From positions 62,001-126,000 of the forward strand of contig NZ_QTTA01000020.1 in the NCBI RefSeq assembly GCF_003730275.1: DNA of 64,000 bases. Direction: 5' to 3'. Position numbers and translations under genes: made by a program. The notes beneath the pieces are model-generated. The model had not been told where the DNA came from. It ran no database searches and worked only from the letters and a program-made list of their open reading frames with translations. Positions 10,470-18,652 of the stretch are shown here, piece after piece (the stretch's first letter is position 1; each line of letters starts with the position of its first letter). This DNA comes from Brevundimonas halotolerans. GTDB taxonomy: Bacteria; Pseudomonadota; Alphaproteobacteria; Caulobacterales; Caulobacteraceae.

Positions 10470-11249
10470 ATGAGCGAGCGACTGAGACGTTTTGAGGCGA
10501 TCGACAACTTCCGCGACTTCGGTGACTACGCCGGGGTCGCGGGTCGGCATGTGCGGCCCGGGCGGCTGTTCCGCAGCGCCCATCAGGCCCGGGCGACCGA
10601 GGCGGATCTTGTGGCGCTGGCAGAGCTCGACCTCGGGGTGGTGGTCGACCTGCGCCGTCCCGGCGAGCGACGCGGCCAGCCCAGCCGCAGGCCCGCAGGC
10701 TTTGCCGCCAGGCTGATCGAGAGCGCCCACGACGACGGGGGCGAAGCGCCCCATATGACCTTCCTGAAGACGGCCGATCTGACCGAGGAGTCGGGCCGGG
10801 CCTTCATGACCGACACCTATCGCCGCCTGCCGTTCGAGGCGTCTCACATCGACCTGTTCCGCCGCTATTTCGAAGCGCTGGCCGAAAGCGACCGGCCGGT
10901 GCTGATCCACTGCGCGGCGGGCAAGGACCGGACGGGGCTGCTGGCGGCCCTGACCCACCATCTGCTGGGCGTCGGTCACGATGACCTGATGGCCGACTAT
11001 CTGCTGACCAATACGGCGGTCGATCTTGAGGGGCAGGCCGGCTTCATCGCCGAACGGCTGAAGACTATGACGGGGCGTACAGCGTCGCATGCGGCGGTCG
11101 TGGCCTTTCTGGGGGTGGCGCCCGAGTTCCTGGACGCGGCCATCTCTGAGATGACGACGGCCCATGGCTCGGTCGACGAGTATCTGGCCGAGGCCTTGGG
11201 CATCGATACCGACCGGCGCGACCGGATTGTGGAGCGGCTGTCGGCATGA
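10470..11249 (+). CDS. Tyrosine-protein phosphatase (Y_phosphatase3 family)
   Basis: 259 residues. The C-x5-R signature HCAAGKDRTG places nucleophile Cys148 and Arg154 in the phosphate loop; the GKDRTG form is typical of the bacterial Y_phosphatase3/LipA-like phosphatases, some of which act on phosphotyrosine or phosphoinositides. The N-terminal NFRDFGDYAG and GRLFRSAH blocks are also characteristic. Cytoplasmic, as there is no signal peptide. The stop overlaps pabB by 4 nt (ATGA). The physiological substrate is not evident. Confidence 0.9.
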   Translation: MSERLRRFEAIDNFRDFGDYAGVAGRHVRPGRLFRSAHQARATEADLVALAELDLGVVVDLRRPGERRGQPSRRPAGFAARLIESAHDDGGEAPHMTFLKTADLTEESGRAFMTDTYRRLPFEASHIDLFRRYFEALAESDRPVLIHCAAGKDRTGLLAALTHHLLGVGHDDLMADYLLTNTAVDLEGQAGFIAERLKTMTGRTASHAAVVAFLGVAPEFLDAAISEMTTAHGSVDEYLAEALGIDTDRRDRIVERLSA

Positions 11250-12544
11250 TCCGGCCTTACGCGGCGCGGCGGGAACGCGCCCTGCCGTGGCGCGATCCGT
11301 TGGAGATTCTGCAGGCCATCGGTGCGCGGGACGGTGCGCTGGGCCTGTTCAGCGGAACGGCTGGACGGGTGCTGATCGCCGCTGATCCGGATGCCATCCG
11401 TCAGATCGACGGGGATGCGGCGCAGGTCACGGCCCTGCTGGATGATCCCGCTTGGGCCGAAGGGGCGGTTCAGCTGTTGGCCTATGATGGCGGGGTCCGG
11501 CCCGCGACGGGGCTGAGGCCGAAGGTCTGGCCCGACCTGATGGCGGCCCGCTATCCGGCCTGGCTGGTGTTCGAGACCGCGACCCGGACCCTGACGGCGG
11601 TCGGGCGAGGTGAGGATGCCGTTGAGGCTGAGCAGGCGCTCGATCTGGCCGAGGACTGGTCGCAGGCGGCGAGCGCGCGGGGCGCCATTGAGGGCCCTCT
11701 GTCCGCGACCTTTAACGCCGAGGCCGATGAGACGGCTTATCGCACCGCGGTGGCCGATGTTGTGGCGCGCATCGCGGCGGGCGAGCTGTTTCAGGCCAAT
11801 ATCGCCCGGGCATGGAGCGGAAAGTTGACGTGGGAAGCGGATCCGCTGGACGTCTTCCTGCGTCTGGTCCGCGACAGTCCGGCACCCTATGCGGCCTTCT
11901 GGCGGCGGGGGGAGCGGGCGCTGGTGTCCAACTCGCCGGAGCTGTTCCTGACGCTGGAACCGGGCGGACGGATCGAGACGCGACCGATCAAGGGCACTCG
12001 CCCGCGTCGCACCGACCCGGTCGCAGACCAGGCCGAGGTCGAGGCCCTGCTGGCGTCGGCCAAGGACCGGGCCGAGAATCTGATGATCGTCGACCTGATG
12101 CGGAACGACCTGTCGCGGGTCTGTGTGCCCTCTTCGGTCCGGGTCGAGCGCCTGTTTCACCCGGAGTCCTATGCCAATGTGCATCATCTGGTCTCGACCA
12201 TCAGCGGCCGGCTGAGACCGGGGCAGGGCGTGGGACAGGCGATGGCCGCGACCTTTCCGCCGGGGTCCATCACAGGGGCGCCCAAGCATCAGGCCATGAA
12301 GGTCATCGCCGGGCATGAGCCGCCCCGCGGGCCGTGGTGCGGTAGCCTGCTGCTGCGGGAGGGGGAGGGGCGGATGACCGCCTCGGTCCTCATTCGCACC
12401 CTCGCCTTCGAGCAGCGGGAAGAGGGCTGGCACTGGCGGACGCAGGCAGGGGCGGGCATCGTCGCCGACAGCGATCCGGCGGCGGAATCCGCCGAGGTCC
12501 TGTCCAAAATCTCGGCGATCAGACGGGCCCTGATGGAATCCTAG
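11246..12544 (+). CDS. pabB: Aminodeoxychorismate synthase component I
   Basis: 432 residues of the chorismate-binding family. Diagnostic segments include ELFQANIARAW, ALVSNSPELFLTL, IKGTRPR, DLMRNDLSRV and the terminal PGSITGAPKHQAMKVI. PIKGT and PGSITGAPK mark PabB, which makes 4-amino-4-deoxychorismate for folate. There is no fused PabC lyase and no glutaminase gene nearby, so its partners are elsewhere. Translationally coupled to the phosphatase upstream. The stop overlaps a convergent pilus gene by 4 nt. An anthranilate synthase paralogue is the main alternative. Confidence 0.85.
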   Translation: MIRPYAARRERALPWRDPLEILQAIGARDGALGLFSGTAGRVLIAADPDAIRQIDGDAAQVTALLDDPAWAEGAVQLLAYDGGVRPATGLRPKVWPDLMAARYPAWLVFETATRTLTAVGRGEDAVEAEQALDLAEDWSQAASARGAIEGPLSATFNAEADETAYRTAVADVVARIAAGELFQANIARAWSGKLTWEADPLDVFLRLVRDSPAPYAAFWRRGERALVSNSPELFLTLEPGGRIETRPIKGTRPRRTDPVADQAEVEALLASAKDRAENLMIVDLMRNDLSRVCVPSSVRVERLFHPESYANVHHLVSTISGRLRPGQGVGQAMAATFPPGSITGAPKHQAMKVIAGHEPPRGPWCGSLLLREGEGRMTASVLIRTLAFEQREEGWHWRTQAGAGIVADSDPAAESAEVLSKISAIRRALMES

Positions 12545-13089
12545 GGCACCAGCGCCACGCGCTCGACCGTGCGCGGCCGCAGATAGAAGGTGTGCGAAAA
12601 GGTGGTGATCCCCGGCATCATATAGTCGACCGGGGAGTCGTAGTCGTAGAGCGACTCGGACACCACGACGCTCTCGCCGATCGCGATCAGGCCAGCGGGC
12701 ACGGTGATGGTGCTGCCGGTGGTCCGGGCGGTCATGCCGCTGCCCCGGCTCCAGTCGATGCGCACCGTGCTGTCATCAATCCGTCGGGCGCTGGACACCC
12801 TGAGGCTCATGCCGGTGGCGGTGAAGGGCGCCATGATCAGCTCACCGACTTCAAAGATGTCGTCGATCTCGCCGGGCGTGATTCGCTCGCGCTGGGCGAT
12901 CAGGTCGGCGACCATGGCGGCGGAATGGCTGGCGCGTTTCTGGGCCATATAGCCCTGACAGAATTCGGCCAGGCCGAAGTAGAAGAAGATCATCACCGGG
13001 GCCAGCATGGCGAATTCGACCGCGGACACGCCGCGTCGGTCGGATCCCAGTCGTTGCCAGGGGCGCCTGGGGATGCCGCGTCCGCTCAT
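12541..13089 (-). CDS. TadE/TadG-like minor pilin
   Basis: 182 residues with the TadE-type N-terminal signature RRGVSAVEFAMLAPVMIFFYFGLAEF: a short basic leader, then Glu in a hydrophobic helix. The rest is periplasmic beta-rich sequence. These pseudopilins are prepilin-peptidase substrates used in Flp pilus assembly. It overlaps the upstream TadE gene by 4 nt (ATGA) and is last of a three-gene minus-strand operon divergent from the pilins. Confidence 0.85.
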   Translation of the reverse strand: MSGRGIPRRPWQRLGSDRRGVSAVEFAMLAPVMIFFYFGLAEFCQGYMAQKRASHSAAMVADLIAQRERITPGEIDDIFEVGELIMAPFTATGMSLRVSSARRIDDSTVRIDWSRGSGMTARTTGSTITVPAGLIAIGESVVVSESLYDYDSPVDYMMPGITTFSHTFYLRPRTVERVALVP

Positions 13090-13625
13090 CGCCAGGGCTC
13101 GTTGCGGAAGGCGGTGGTGGCCGTCAGGATCGCCTTGCCGTCACCCATTCGCGCCAGCCCCTGTTCCAGGAAGGGGGTGAACAGGGTGTGCCGGTACCAT
13201 GCGCGGACCAGCATCAGACTGCCCGGGTCGCCGCCGTCATAGCCGAGGCCGGCCTCGCTGAAGCTGCTACCGGCGGTCGGATCGGGCGGATTGGGATTGG
13301 TGAACTGGGGGATTTCGCGCACATCGACCGTAACCTTGGCCATGCAGTCGCTGGAGAAGATGCTCATCCGGCCGCACATGGAGGTTTTGAACTGGGTGGC
13401 ATTGAAGCCCTGACTTTCGGCCTGGCCGGTGCGCACCAGACGGCCGGTCTCAATGACGGCATTCTCGAGGACGGAATCGAGCACGAAGACGAACGCCAGT
13501 TCCAGAACGGCGAACATCATGAAGAAGAAGGGCATGGCGACCATGGCGAACTCGACCGCGGTCGAGCCCCGACGCGCCGCGAGAAAGCGGTCAAGGGCCG
13601 TTCGCGATCGGGCCGCCCGGAGCAT
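13086..13625 (-). CDS. TadE-like minor pilin
   Basis: 179 residues. The signature ARRGSTAVEFAMVAMPFFFMM at about residues 17-37 is the TadE processing/helix region, with Glu at mature position +5 or near it. The exported part has a pair of cysteines (SMCGRM and SSDCMA) likely to be disulfide-bonded. It starts 1 nt after the stop of the CpaC-N-like gene and overlaps the next TadE-like gene by 4 nt, so all three are probably one transcript. Confidence 0.88.
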   Translation of the reverse strand: MLRAARSRTALDRFLAARRGSTAVEFAMVAMPFFFMMFAVLELAFVFVLDSVLENAVIETGRLVRTGQAESQGFNATQFKTSMCGRMSIFSSDCMAKVTVDVREIPQFTNPNPPDPTAGSSFSEAGLGYDGGDPGSLMLVRAWYRHTLFTPFLEQGLARMGDGKAILTATTAFRNEPWR

Positions 13626-13626
13626 A

Positions 13627-14025
13627 TTACGGCGTGCCGTCCGAACGCAGGCTGGGCGAGCAGGTGGTACCGCACGCCATTTCGGTCACCTGACCGCCGC
13701 GCCAGACCCGGACCTGACCGGAGTCTCCGGCGCTGACCACGATCTGGCTCTGGAAGACGGTGCGACCGATGCTGTCGACGGCGACGATCTGGGTCACGCC
13801 ATAACCCTTGCCGGTGACGAACAGGGTGTTGGCATCGACGACGGTCACGTCGGCGATTTGCGGATTGCCAACGATTACGGAGCCGGCGGGGGCGCGCAGC
13901 TGGATGCGGGCGGTCTGGTCGATGTCGACCCGCAGCGGGTCCTGGGCCAGGGCCGGTGCGGCAATGGCCGAGGCCGCGAGGGCGGCGGCGGCGAACATCA
14001 GGGAGCGGGGCATGTAGCGAGCCAT
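13627..14025 (-). CDS. Stand-alone CpaC N-terminal-domain-like pilus protein
   Basis: 132 residues with signal peptide (to about ALAQ, residue 28) and then a single domain of the pilus/flagellum secretin N-terminal type (IQLRAPAGSVIVGNPQIADVTVVD, then LFVTGKGYGVTQIVAVD). The same fold forms the N-terminus of CpaC 3 kb away, but here there is no secretin domain. A C-terminal Cys pair (ACGTTC) is present. First gene of the minus-strand TadE/G operon and divergent from pilin 1. It probably acts in the periplasm with the secretin. Confidence 0.8.
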   Translation of the reverse strand: MARYMPRSLMFAAAALAASAIAAPALAQDPLRVDIDQTARIQLRAPAGSVIVGNPQIADVTVVDANTLFVTGKGYGVTQIVAVDSIGRTVFQSQIVVSAGDSGQVRVWRGGQVTEMACGTTCSPSLRSDGTP

Positions 14026-14184
14026 GGGGCGGTCTGCCTTCCAATATCATCAGCGCGCCCGCGTCAGGCGCGCGCGAGGCCCAAGGGACCACTGAATCCT
14101 CAAGAAAGGCTGAAAGCCTGCAAAAACAGCCATGTTAGAGTAAATATCCCGGTAACCATGAATAATCCAAGCAAAGCTGTTCAC

Positions 14185-14200
14185 TTTACTTGTCCTTAAG
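14185..14200. promoter_or_regulatory. CtrA-like box upstream of pilin 1
   Basis: TTTA-N7-TTAAG, one mismatch in the TTAA-N7-TTAA core of the CtrA consensus, about 100 nt before the first pilin ATG. In Caulobacter pilA is CtrA-activated, so the position and gene fit. A GAATC site (GANTC class) lies at 14094-14098. Confidence 0.55.
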
Positions 14201-14297
14201 CGGTGCCGTGCATGATGAGCGTGTAGGGGGTCAAGCGGGCAAAACCGACGACCCTGATGGTGCAATCGTTAGCTCGCTCAAGGAAAAGGACTATCAC

Positions 14298-14477
14298 ATG
14301 ACCAAGTTCATCTCGCGTTTCGCTCAAGACGAATCCGGCGCCACGGCCATCGAGTACGGCCTGATTGCCGCCCTGATCGCCGTCGTCATCATCTCGGCCG
14401 TGACCGCGCTCGGCACGACCATCAAGACCAAGTTCAATGCCGTTGTGACCGGCATGGGCGGCACCGCCGGCGCGTAA
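14298..14477 (+). CDS. pilA: Flp-type major pilin, copy 1
   Basis: 59 residues: leader MTKFISRFAQDESG, predicted CpaA cleavage after Gly14, then ATAIEYGLIAAL with the invariant Glu5-Tyr6 of mature Flp pilins. ATG 14298 with AAAAGGA about 8 nt upstream is preferred; the longer open frame is not plausible. The protein forms the polar Flp pilus fibre. It differs from copy 2 by a single residue (Ala versus Glu in KFNxVV). Confidence 0.95.
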   Translation: MTKFISRFAQDESGATAIEYGLIAALIAVVIISAVTALGTTIKTKFNAVVTGMGGTAGA

Positions 14478-14504
14478 CTGCCGACACGTCTTGAAAACCG
14501 AACG

Positions 14505-14532
14505 GGGGCCGGAGCGGAGACGCTTCGGCCCC
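14505..14532 (+). terminator. Intrinsic terminator of pilin 1
   Basis: A 12-bp GC-rich stem (one G-U pair) with loop GAGA, followed by TTGTCGTT. The same hairpin, with loop GCGA, follows pilin 2. Confidence 0.75.
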
Positions 14533-14540
14533 TTGTCGTT

Positions 14541-15371
14541 GCGGCACGCCTGTGCCCCCGTCCGTGTTTGCGGCGGGTTGGAGGGCAGGCGGAGCGCCGG
14601 GCCTTCGCCCGGATGAGAACAAGAAATACCGTTTCGACGAAGACAGACGCTCCGCGCGGGTGGTTTTCCAGGAGCTTGCGTCGGGTGGCCGTATTCGGGC
14701 CTTACCGCAGCGCCCCCGGCGGGCGGGGATGTCCTGCGACACCTCCCGGAACGGTCGAGTATCCCCCTCGACCCAATGTTTTTGGGGCCTGCCGTTCGCG
14801 CCGCGGGCGCTCACTGCTTGAGGCCCGAAGTTTGATCGGCGGTGTCCCAACAACCCCGCTCCATCCGCTCCCGCCGCTCACAAGGTCGCAGGCCTTACGA
14901 GCCCTCCGTGCAACGGGACGGGGGAAGAGTGGCACACCGGCGGACCTGGTCGGGCAGAACGGTCCGGGAAGCGGTAGGGGTGTTGAAAGGGTTGGGGAAT
15001 TTGGGGGCGGCTATCCTATCTGAGGGCTTCAGCTCAGCATTCCTTCTCCCCTTTGTGGGAGAAGGTGGGCCGCAGAGCGGCTCGGATGAGGGGGCGGGCG
15101 GGCGCCAAAGCTGCTGGGTTCCGCTCCGGATCGAGAGTCCCCCTCATCCGTCAGGCTCCGCCTGACACCTTCTCCCACGAGGGGAGAAGGACAGCCCGCG
15201 TCGCGACGAGGCGTGCTGCGCGTCACAGTAAAATCAAAGTAAATGCACGAATAACCATTATTCTCGACGGCTCCTTAACTGCCCTCCGCTAGTTTGACCC
15301 TGCAACTCGGGGGGCCAAGCGGGCGACCGTCTCCCCCACCAAGCCCGCAAAGAACCGACCAAGAGGATACC
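14541..15371. other. Spacer between the two pilin genes, no gene recognised
   Basis: About 830 nt. 14541-15030 has no recognisable gene on either strand: open frames are low-complexity Arg/Pro/Gly translations without ribosome sites. 15041-15190 holds a pair of head-to-head extragenic palindromes. 15220-15371 is comparatively AT-rich and should contain the pilin 2 promoter; a weak half CtrA site (TTAAC at 15275-15279) is present. The spacer separates the duplicated pilin-terminator units. Confidence 0.5.
15041..15190. repeat. Head-to-head pair of extragenic palindromes, CCTTCTCCC family
   Basis: The left copy 15041-15094 and the inverted right copy 15139-15190 share the layout CCTTCTCCC / GGGAGAAGG stem, a variable inner stem, then GGATGAGGGGG. 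Inner-stem differences are compensated within each copy (GCCGC with GCGGC; TCAGGC with GCCTGA), so structure rather than sequence is kept. Looser relatives lie at 32138-32186 and 50889-50947. Confidence 0.8.
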
Positions 15372-15551
15372 ATGACCAAGTTCATCTCGCGCTTTGCCCA
15401 GGACGAATCCGGCGCCACGGCCATCGAGTACGGCCTGATCGCCGCCCTGATCGCCGTCGTCATCATCTCGGCCGTGACCGCCCTCGGCACGACCATCAAG
15501 ACCAAGTTCAACGAAGTCGTCACCGGCATGGGTGGCACCGCCGGCGCCTAA
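15372..15551 (+). CDS. Flp-type major pilin, copy 2
   Basis: 59 residues with the same leader, processing site (Gly14) and mature Glu5-Tyr6 as copy 1; only one substitution (Glu for Ala in KFNEVV). AAGAGGA 6 nt before ATG 15372 is a good ribosome site. The coding region and the following terminator are near-identical to copy 1, but the upstream region differs, so the two pilins may be expressed differently. Confidence 0.95.
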   Translation: MTKFISRFAQDESGATAIEYGLIAALIAVVIISAVTALGTTIKTKFNEVVTGMGGTAGA

Positions 15552-15578
15552 TCGCCGACGCGTCTTGAAAACCGATCG

Positions 15579-15606
15579 GGGGCCGGAGCGGCGACGCTTC
15601 GGCCCC
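15579..15606 (+). terminator. Intrinsic terminator of pilin 2
   Basis: Same 12-bp stem as after pilin 1, with loop GCGA, followed by TTGTCGTT. It separates the pilin from cpaA, so most cpa transcription may need read-through or its own promoter. Confidence 0.75.
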
Positions 15607-15674
15607 TTGTCGTTGGCGCGGAGGGCCGGTCAGGGAAACCCCGTTTTAACGCGTGCCGTGCAAGGGTGCCGCCT

Positions 15675-16190
15675 ATGGACACGCTGACCCTGATGCTTCT
15701 GGCCGCCCTGCCCGCCCTGGTGATCATCGCCGGGCTCAAGGACCTGACGTCGATGACCATCCCCAACTGGATCTCGCTGATCCTGATCGGGGCGTTCTTT
15801 CCGACGGCGCTGGCGGTCGGACTGCCACTATCAACCGTGGCTGCCCATGTGGGCGTCGCGATACTGGCCCTGTTTGCCGGGGCCGGCATGTTTGCCTTGC
15901 GCTGGATCGGTGGTGGTGACGCCAAGCTGATGGCGGCCTCGTGCCTGTGGCTGGGGGTAGCGGGGTCCGGCTATTTCCTGCTGTGGACGGGCATCGCGGG
16001 CGGGGTGTTCTGTCTGGCGCTGATCTTTGCCCGGTTTCACGCCCGGCCGTTCCTGTTCGGCGCGCCCGGCTGGGTGTCGCAGCTGATGGAACCCAAGGGC
16101 GATATTCCGTATGGCGTCGCCATCGCCGTGGGCGCGCTTCTGGCCTATCCCGCCAGCACCCTGGTCGAGCGGTTCGCCGCCGGCTTCTGA
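15675..16190 (+). CDS. cpaA: Prepilin peptidase CpaA (A24 family)
   Basis: 171 residues, hydrophobic throughout with about five or six membrane segments. The two catalytic aspartates are Asp23 (GLKDLTSMTIPN) and Asp82 in the GxGD-type motif GGGDAKLM. It lacks the N-terminal methylase domain of PilD, as usual for Flp systems. It cleaves the pilin and TadE/G leaders at the inner membrane. ATG 15675 is chosen over GTG 15666. Confidence 0.93.
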   Translation: MDTLTLMLLAALPALVIIAGLKDLTSMTIPNWISLILIGAFFPTALAVGLPLSTVAAHVGVAILALFAGAGMFALRWIGGGDAKLMAASCLWLGVAGSGYFLLWTGIAGGVFCLALIFARFHARPFLFGAPGWVSQLMEPKGDIPYGVAIAVGALLAYPASTLVERFAAGF

Positions 16191-16310
16191 ACCAGGAAGC
16201 ACTTGTGAATCCGGGCTTAGGGGAGCGTTAACTCGCGGGCTTCATGGTCGTTAACGGTCAGGTTGCCCGAGGCATGATTCGGGTCGACCGCTTGCCGCCG
16301 GAGACCCTGG

Positions 16311-17231
16311 ATGAAGCCCGCCCGTATCGTCGTGATCTGCGTTGCGGCCATTTCTGCCATCGGCCTGGCATTGGTGGTGCGCACGATGGGCTCGTCCTCG
16401 GGCCAGCCGACCACCCCCGCCGCCGCTGAATCCCCCGCCGGACCGACCGAGCCAATGGCCAAGGTGCTGGTCGCGGCCAAGGACCTGGAGGCAGGCAGCC
16501 GCCTGACCGCCGCGGATATGGTCTGGAAGGACTGGGCCGTCAGCGCCGTCGATGCCACCTGGGTCACCGACGGCACGGTGCCGATTCCGGCCAAGGGCCA
16601 GACGGTCGCCGTGGCGCAAAAGCCAGACGGCGCCGTAGCCCGTGTGACGCGGGCCGCCACCGAGGCCGTGACCCAGGCCTCCAAATCCGATTTTGTCGGC
16701 GCCGTCGTGCGCGAGACCATTCTGGCCGGAGAGCCGATCGTCGCGCGCAAGGTCGTGCCCGCCGGGGACAGCGGCTATATGGCCGCCTATCTGGAGCCGG
16801 GCATGCGGGCCATGGCCATCCGCGTGACGGTCGAGACCGCCGCCGGCGGGTTCATCCTGCCCGGCGACCGCGTCGATGTGCTGCTGACGCGCGAGACCAA
16901 TCTGGCGAATATGGGCGCCCAGGAAGGCGACCGGCCGCGCTTTGCCTCTTCTACCGTGCTGCAGAACGTCAAGGTGCTGGCCATCGACCAGTCGACCAGC
17001 GTCTCGGACGCCGAACAGGCCGTAGTTGGCGCGACGGCCACGCTCGAGGTCCGGCCCGGCGATGCCGAGGCCCTGGCCCTGGCCAAGTCCGAGGGTGAGC
17101 TGAGCCTGGTCCTGCGCTCCTATGCCGATACCGGCGGTCCCTCCGGCCGGGTTGGCGCGGCGCCGAGCGCCGAGAGCGGCACGGTGCGCGTTTATCGCGG
17201 CGGCGAAACCGAAGTGGTGGTGGTCCCATGA
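16311..17231 (+). CDS. cpaB: Flp pilus assembly protein CpaB/RcpC
   Basis: 306 residues with one N-terminal membrane helix (about 5-24), a Ser/Pro/Ala-rich linker, a SAF domain (about 48-110: VLVAAKDLEAGSRLTAADM and later RETILAGEPIVARKV) and the RcpC-type domain (MAIRVTVETAAGGFILPGDRVDVLLT). It probably sits in the periplasm and supports the secretin. Its stop overlaps cpaC by 4 nt. Two GANTC sites (16207-16211, 16276-16280) lie in the 120-nt gap upstream. Confidence 0.93.
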   Translation: MKPARIVVICVAAISAIGLALVVRTMGSSSGQPTTPAAAESPAGPTEPMAKVLVAAKDLEAGSRLTAADMVWKDWAVSAVDATWVTDGTVPIPAKGQTVAVAQKPDGAVARVTRAATEAVTQASKSDFVGAVVRETILAGEPIVARKVVPAGDSGYMAAYLEPGMRAMAIRVTVETAAGGFILPGDRVDVLLTRETNLANMGAQEGDRPRFASSTVLQNVKVLAIDQSTSVSDAEQAVVGATATLEVRPGDAEALALAKSEGELSLVLRSYADTGGPSGRVGAAPSAESGTVRVYRGGETEVVVVP

Positions 17232-18652
17232 GCCCGATGTTCCGACGCGGAGGCACGGCGCTAGCCGCTGCGGCCACCCTGCTGCTGGGGATGCCGTTCG
17301 CCGCCCCGCCGGTGCAGGCCCAGAGCCGCGAAGTGGTGACCATGGGCACCGGCACGCGTCTGGTCAGCCTGCCGCGCGGCACATCCATGGCGGTCGATCT
17401 GCCCAATGATGCGCGCGATGTCATTGTCTCGAACCCCACAGTCGCCGAGGCGGTTCTTCATACCCCGCGCCGCATCACCATCATCGGCCTGGCGCCTGGC
17501 GAGACCGATGCGGTGTTTCTGGACTCCGCCGGTCGCTCGATCCTGACCCTGCGGATCCGCGTCGATGCCGGGGTCAGCGCGCTTCAGGATACGCTGAGCC
17601 GGATCCTGCCGGGCACCGATGTGCGGGCCGAGGCGGTCAACGACCGGATCCTGCTGACCGGGACCGTCTCCAGCCCCGGCGAGGCCGACCGGGTCACCCA
17701 GATCGCCAGTGCCTTCGTCGACTCGCCGGAAAAGATCATCAACATGATGACCATCACCGGCTCGGATCAGGTGATGGTCCGCGCCCGGGTGATCGAGGTG
17801 CAGCGCTCGGCCGTGAAACAGCTGGGCTTCGACGTCACCACCATTCTGGATACGGTCGGTGACGGCCTGCAGCTGACCAGCTCGGCGACCTTTGCCGTGG
17901 CTGGCAGCCAGCTGGGCGGCGGAAACCTGACCTATACCGACGCCAACAATGACGGCGAGGGCCTGACCGGCACGCTTCGGGCGTTCGAGCGGGCGGGACT
18001 GGTGCGGGTTCTGGCCGAACCCAATGCCACCTCGGTGTCGGGCGAGAATGCCGAATTCCTGGCGGGTGGCGAGTTTCCCGTGCCTGTCGGCCGCGACGAC
18101 CGCGGCAATATCCTGATTGAATTCAAGCCCTACGGTGTGCGTCTGGCCTTCCGGCCGATCGTGCTGTCGGGCGGGCGGATTTCGTTGCAGCTGTCGACCG
18201 AGGTGTCGGAGCTGAGCACCTCGGGTGCCTTTACCCTGGGCGGCACCGCCGACAACGCCCTGGTCATCCCCGCCCTGAACGTGCGCCGTGCCTCCTCGAC
18301 CGTGGAACTGCCGTCCGGCGGATCGCTCATGATCGCGGGCCTGCTGCGCGAGGACACCCGCCAGAACATCGACCAGCTGCCGCTGCTGGGCGACATCCCG
18401 GTGGCCGGCGGCCTGTTCCGGTCGCGCGACTATCTGTCGAACGAGACCGAGCTGGTGATCATCCTCGAGGCCTATATTGTCTCGCCGACCAGTCCGAACC
18501 AGTTGCAGACCCCGGCCGACGGCCTGACGGTCGCGGGCGATGCCTCGGCCCTGCTGTTCGGCCAGTTGACCCAGGCCTATGGACCGCCGCGCCAGACTGG
18601 CGGCGAGGCTCCGGCCCGCTGGGTCGGCCCGGTCGGCTATGTGATTGAATGA
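17228..18652 (+). CDS. cpaC: Flp pilus secretin CpaC/RcpA
   Basis: 474 residues. Signal peptide to about residue 32 (PPVQAQ); N-terminal pilus-secretin domain (about 40-115); BON-like segment (ILLTGTVSSPGEADRV); secretin core from about 240 (GFDVTTIL... to the C-terminal PLLGDIPVAGGLFRS signature). It forms the outer-membrane pore for the pilus. Start overlaps cpaB and stop overlaps cpaD, both by 4 nt. Confidence 0.95.
   Translation: MSPMFRRGGTALAAAATLLLGMPFAAPPVQAQSREVVTMGTGTRLVSLPRGTSMAVDLPNDARDVIVSNPTVAEAVLHTPRRITIIGLAPGETDAVFLDSAGRSILTLRIRVDAGVSALQDTLSRILPGTDVRAEAVNDRILLTGTVSSPGEADRVTQIASAFVDSPEKIINMMTITGSDQVMVRARVIEVQRSAVKQLGFDVTTILDTVGDGLQLTSSATFAVAGSQLGGGNLTYTDANNDGEGLTGTLRAFERAGLVRVLAEPNATSVSGENAEFLAGGEFPVPVGRDDRGNILIEFKPYGVRLAFRPIVLSGGRISLQLSTEVSELSTSGAFTLGGTADNALVIPALNVRRASSTVELPSGGSLMIAGLLREDTRQNIDQLPLLGDIPVAGGLFRSRDYLSNETELVIILEAYIVSPTSPNQLQTPADGLTVAGDASALLFGQLTQAYGPPRQTGGEAPARWVGPVGYVIE

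Noticed and set aside
14568..15023. 151-codon open frame between the pilins
   Set aside because: Arg/Pro/Gly-rich, no ribosome site, no recognised motif; treated as non-coding.
16191..16310. CtrA box before cpaB from two GTTAAC sites
   Set aside because: The two TTAAC elements are 18 nt apart, not in the N7 arrangement.
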